Of a stretch of DNA of 10,418 nucleotides, positions 10,237-10,418 are shown in pieces. The stretch comes from JAAZMU01 sp964547725 (GTDB taxonomy: Bacteria; Patescibacteriota; Minisyncoccia; Minisyncoccales; Minisyncoccaceae): positions 1-10,418 of the forward strand of contig CAZJOO010000022.1 of the NCBI GenBank assembly GCA_964547725.1. The letters run 5' to 3'. Made by a program: the position numbers and the translations under genes. How positions within the stretch are numbered: position 1 is the first letter of the stretch; each line of letters starts with the position of its first letter. Below the pieces are notes generated by a model. It worked only from the letters and a program-made list of their open reading frames with translations, had not been told where the DNA came from and made no database searches.

Positions 10237-10418
10237 ATTTGAACTATCAGCCAATTCTAATACTGAATCAAAGGGAGAAGCTATTGAAAAATAAGCTTTT
10301 TGTCTTTTACAGTAGGGTTCTGAAGTAAATAATTTAAAAATGCTCTTTTTCCAGCTATGTCCGAACTGTTTTCAAATATATTTTTTGCTCTTCGTGCGAC
10401 AGAAACAACGGTAGCAAC
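10222..10418 (-). pseudogene. C-terminal end of a serine recombinase/integrase, frameshifted, partial
   Basis: Reading from 10418 on the minus strand, the frame gives VATVVSVARRAKNIFENSS, then AGKRAFLNYLLQNPTVKDKKLIFQ and a stop at 10283-10281. The pattern A-x-x-I/L-F-E-x-S, E/G-K-R-x-x-L-x-x-L, L/V-K-x-K-K-L is typical of the C-terminal end of recombinase-family (large serine recombinase) proteins, which usually continue with a PFD motif. Such a continuation, SIASPFDSVLELADSSNWL, is present in another frame from about 10290 down to a stop at 10224-10222 inside tRNA-Gln. One extra T in the TTTTT run near 10286-10290 would join them. So the gene is frameshifted or carries a sequencing error. 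The catalytic domain lies outside the window. The place next to a tRNA 3' end suggests an integrated element beyond the window edge. Confidence 0.62.

Overview
The window is AT-rich, densely packed and looks like part of a reduced bacterial genome, most likely a Patescibacteria/CPR (Parcubacteria-type) chromosome. Support for this: an rplU without an adjacent rpmA, a CysS of the NLTDVGH type, a gamma-length DnaX, a ComF-like phosphoribosyltransferase fused to a winged helix, many small orphan proteins, and very short or absent 5' leaders. The code is standard, with TGA used as stop. The assignment is inferred from gene content and was not tested by any search.

Layout. 1-174: frameshifted C-terminal end of a LamG-domain protein. 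199-607: rplU with its own promoter, ending in a bidirectional terminator shared with dnaB, which is convergent (613-2022, minus). 2068-3204: a PimA-like GT4 glycosyltransferase, divergent from dnaB. 3209-3680: two small monocistronic genes (54 and 59 aa), each with promoter, Shine-Dalgarno site and terminator. 3670-6069 (minus): a cysteine operon made of promoter, a 15-codon leader peptide containing Cys-Cys-Cys-Cys, overlapping antiterminator and terminator hairpins, cysteine synthase, then cysteinyl-tRNA synthetase. 6079-7108: divergent from it, a winged-helix/phosphoribosyltransferase gene preceded by TATTGAC repeats. 7159-7326: a 55-aa two-helix membrane protein with its own terminator. 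7350-8927 (minus): four small paralogous genes, three of them with almost the same promoter and most with the same terminator. 9020-10120: dnaX. 10163-10236: tRNA-Gln(TTG). 10222-10418 (minus): the frameshifted C-terminal end of a probable serine recombinase running into the tRNA 3' end.

The most notable system is the cysteine leader. The sequence itself shows a run of four Cys codons, a segment 1 that pairs with segment 2, a segment 2 that pairs (10 bp) with segment 3, and a segment 3 that is the 5' arm of a U-tract terminator just before cysK. This is the full geometry of ribosome-mediated transcription attenuation, controlling both synthesis of cysteine and its loading onto tRNA. The leader ORF begins about 7 nt after a -10 box, so it is probably leaderless.

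Two further themes run through the window. First, several housekeeping genes (dnaB, cysS, the Cys leader, the wHTH-PRTase gene and dnaX) have a -10-like box 6-8 nt before the ATG and no Shine-Dalgarno site, while the small orphan genes have clear ones. Second, the four-gene family at 7404-8927 appears to be a recently duplicated, promoter-plus-gene-plus-terminator cassette of unknown function.
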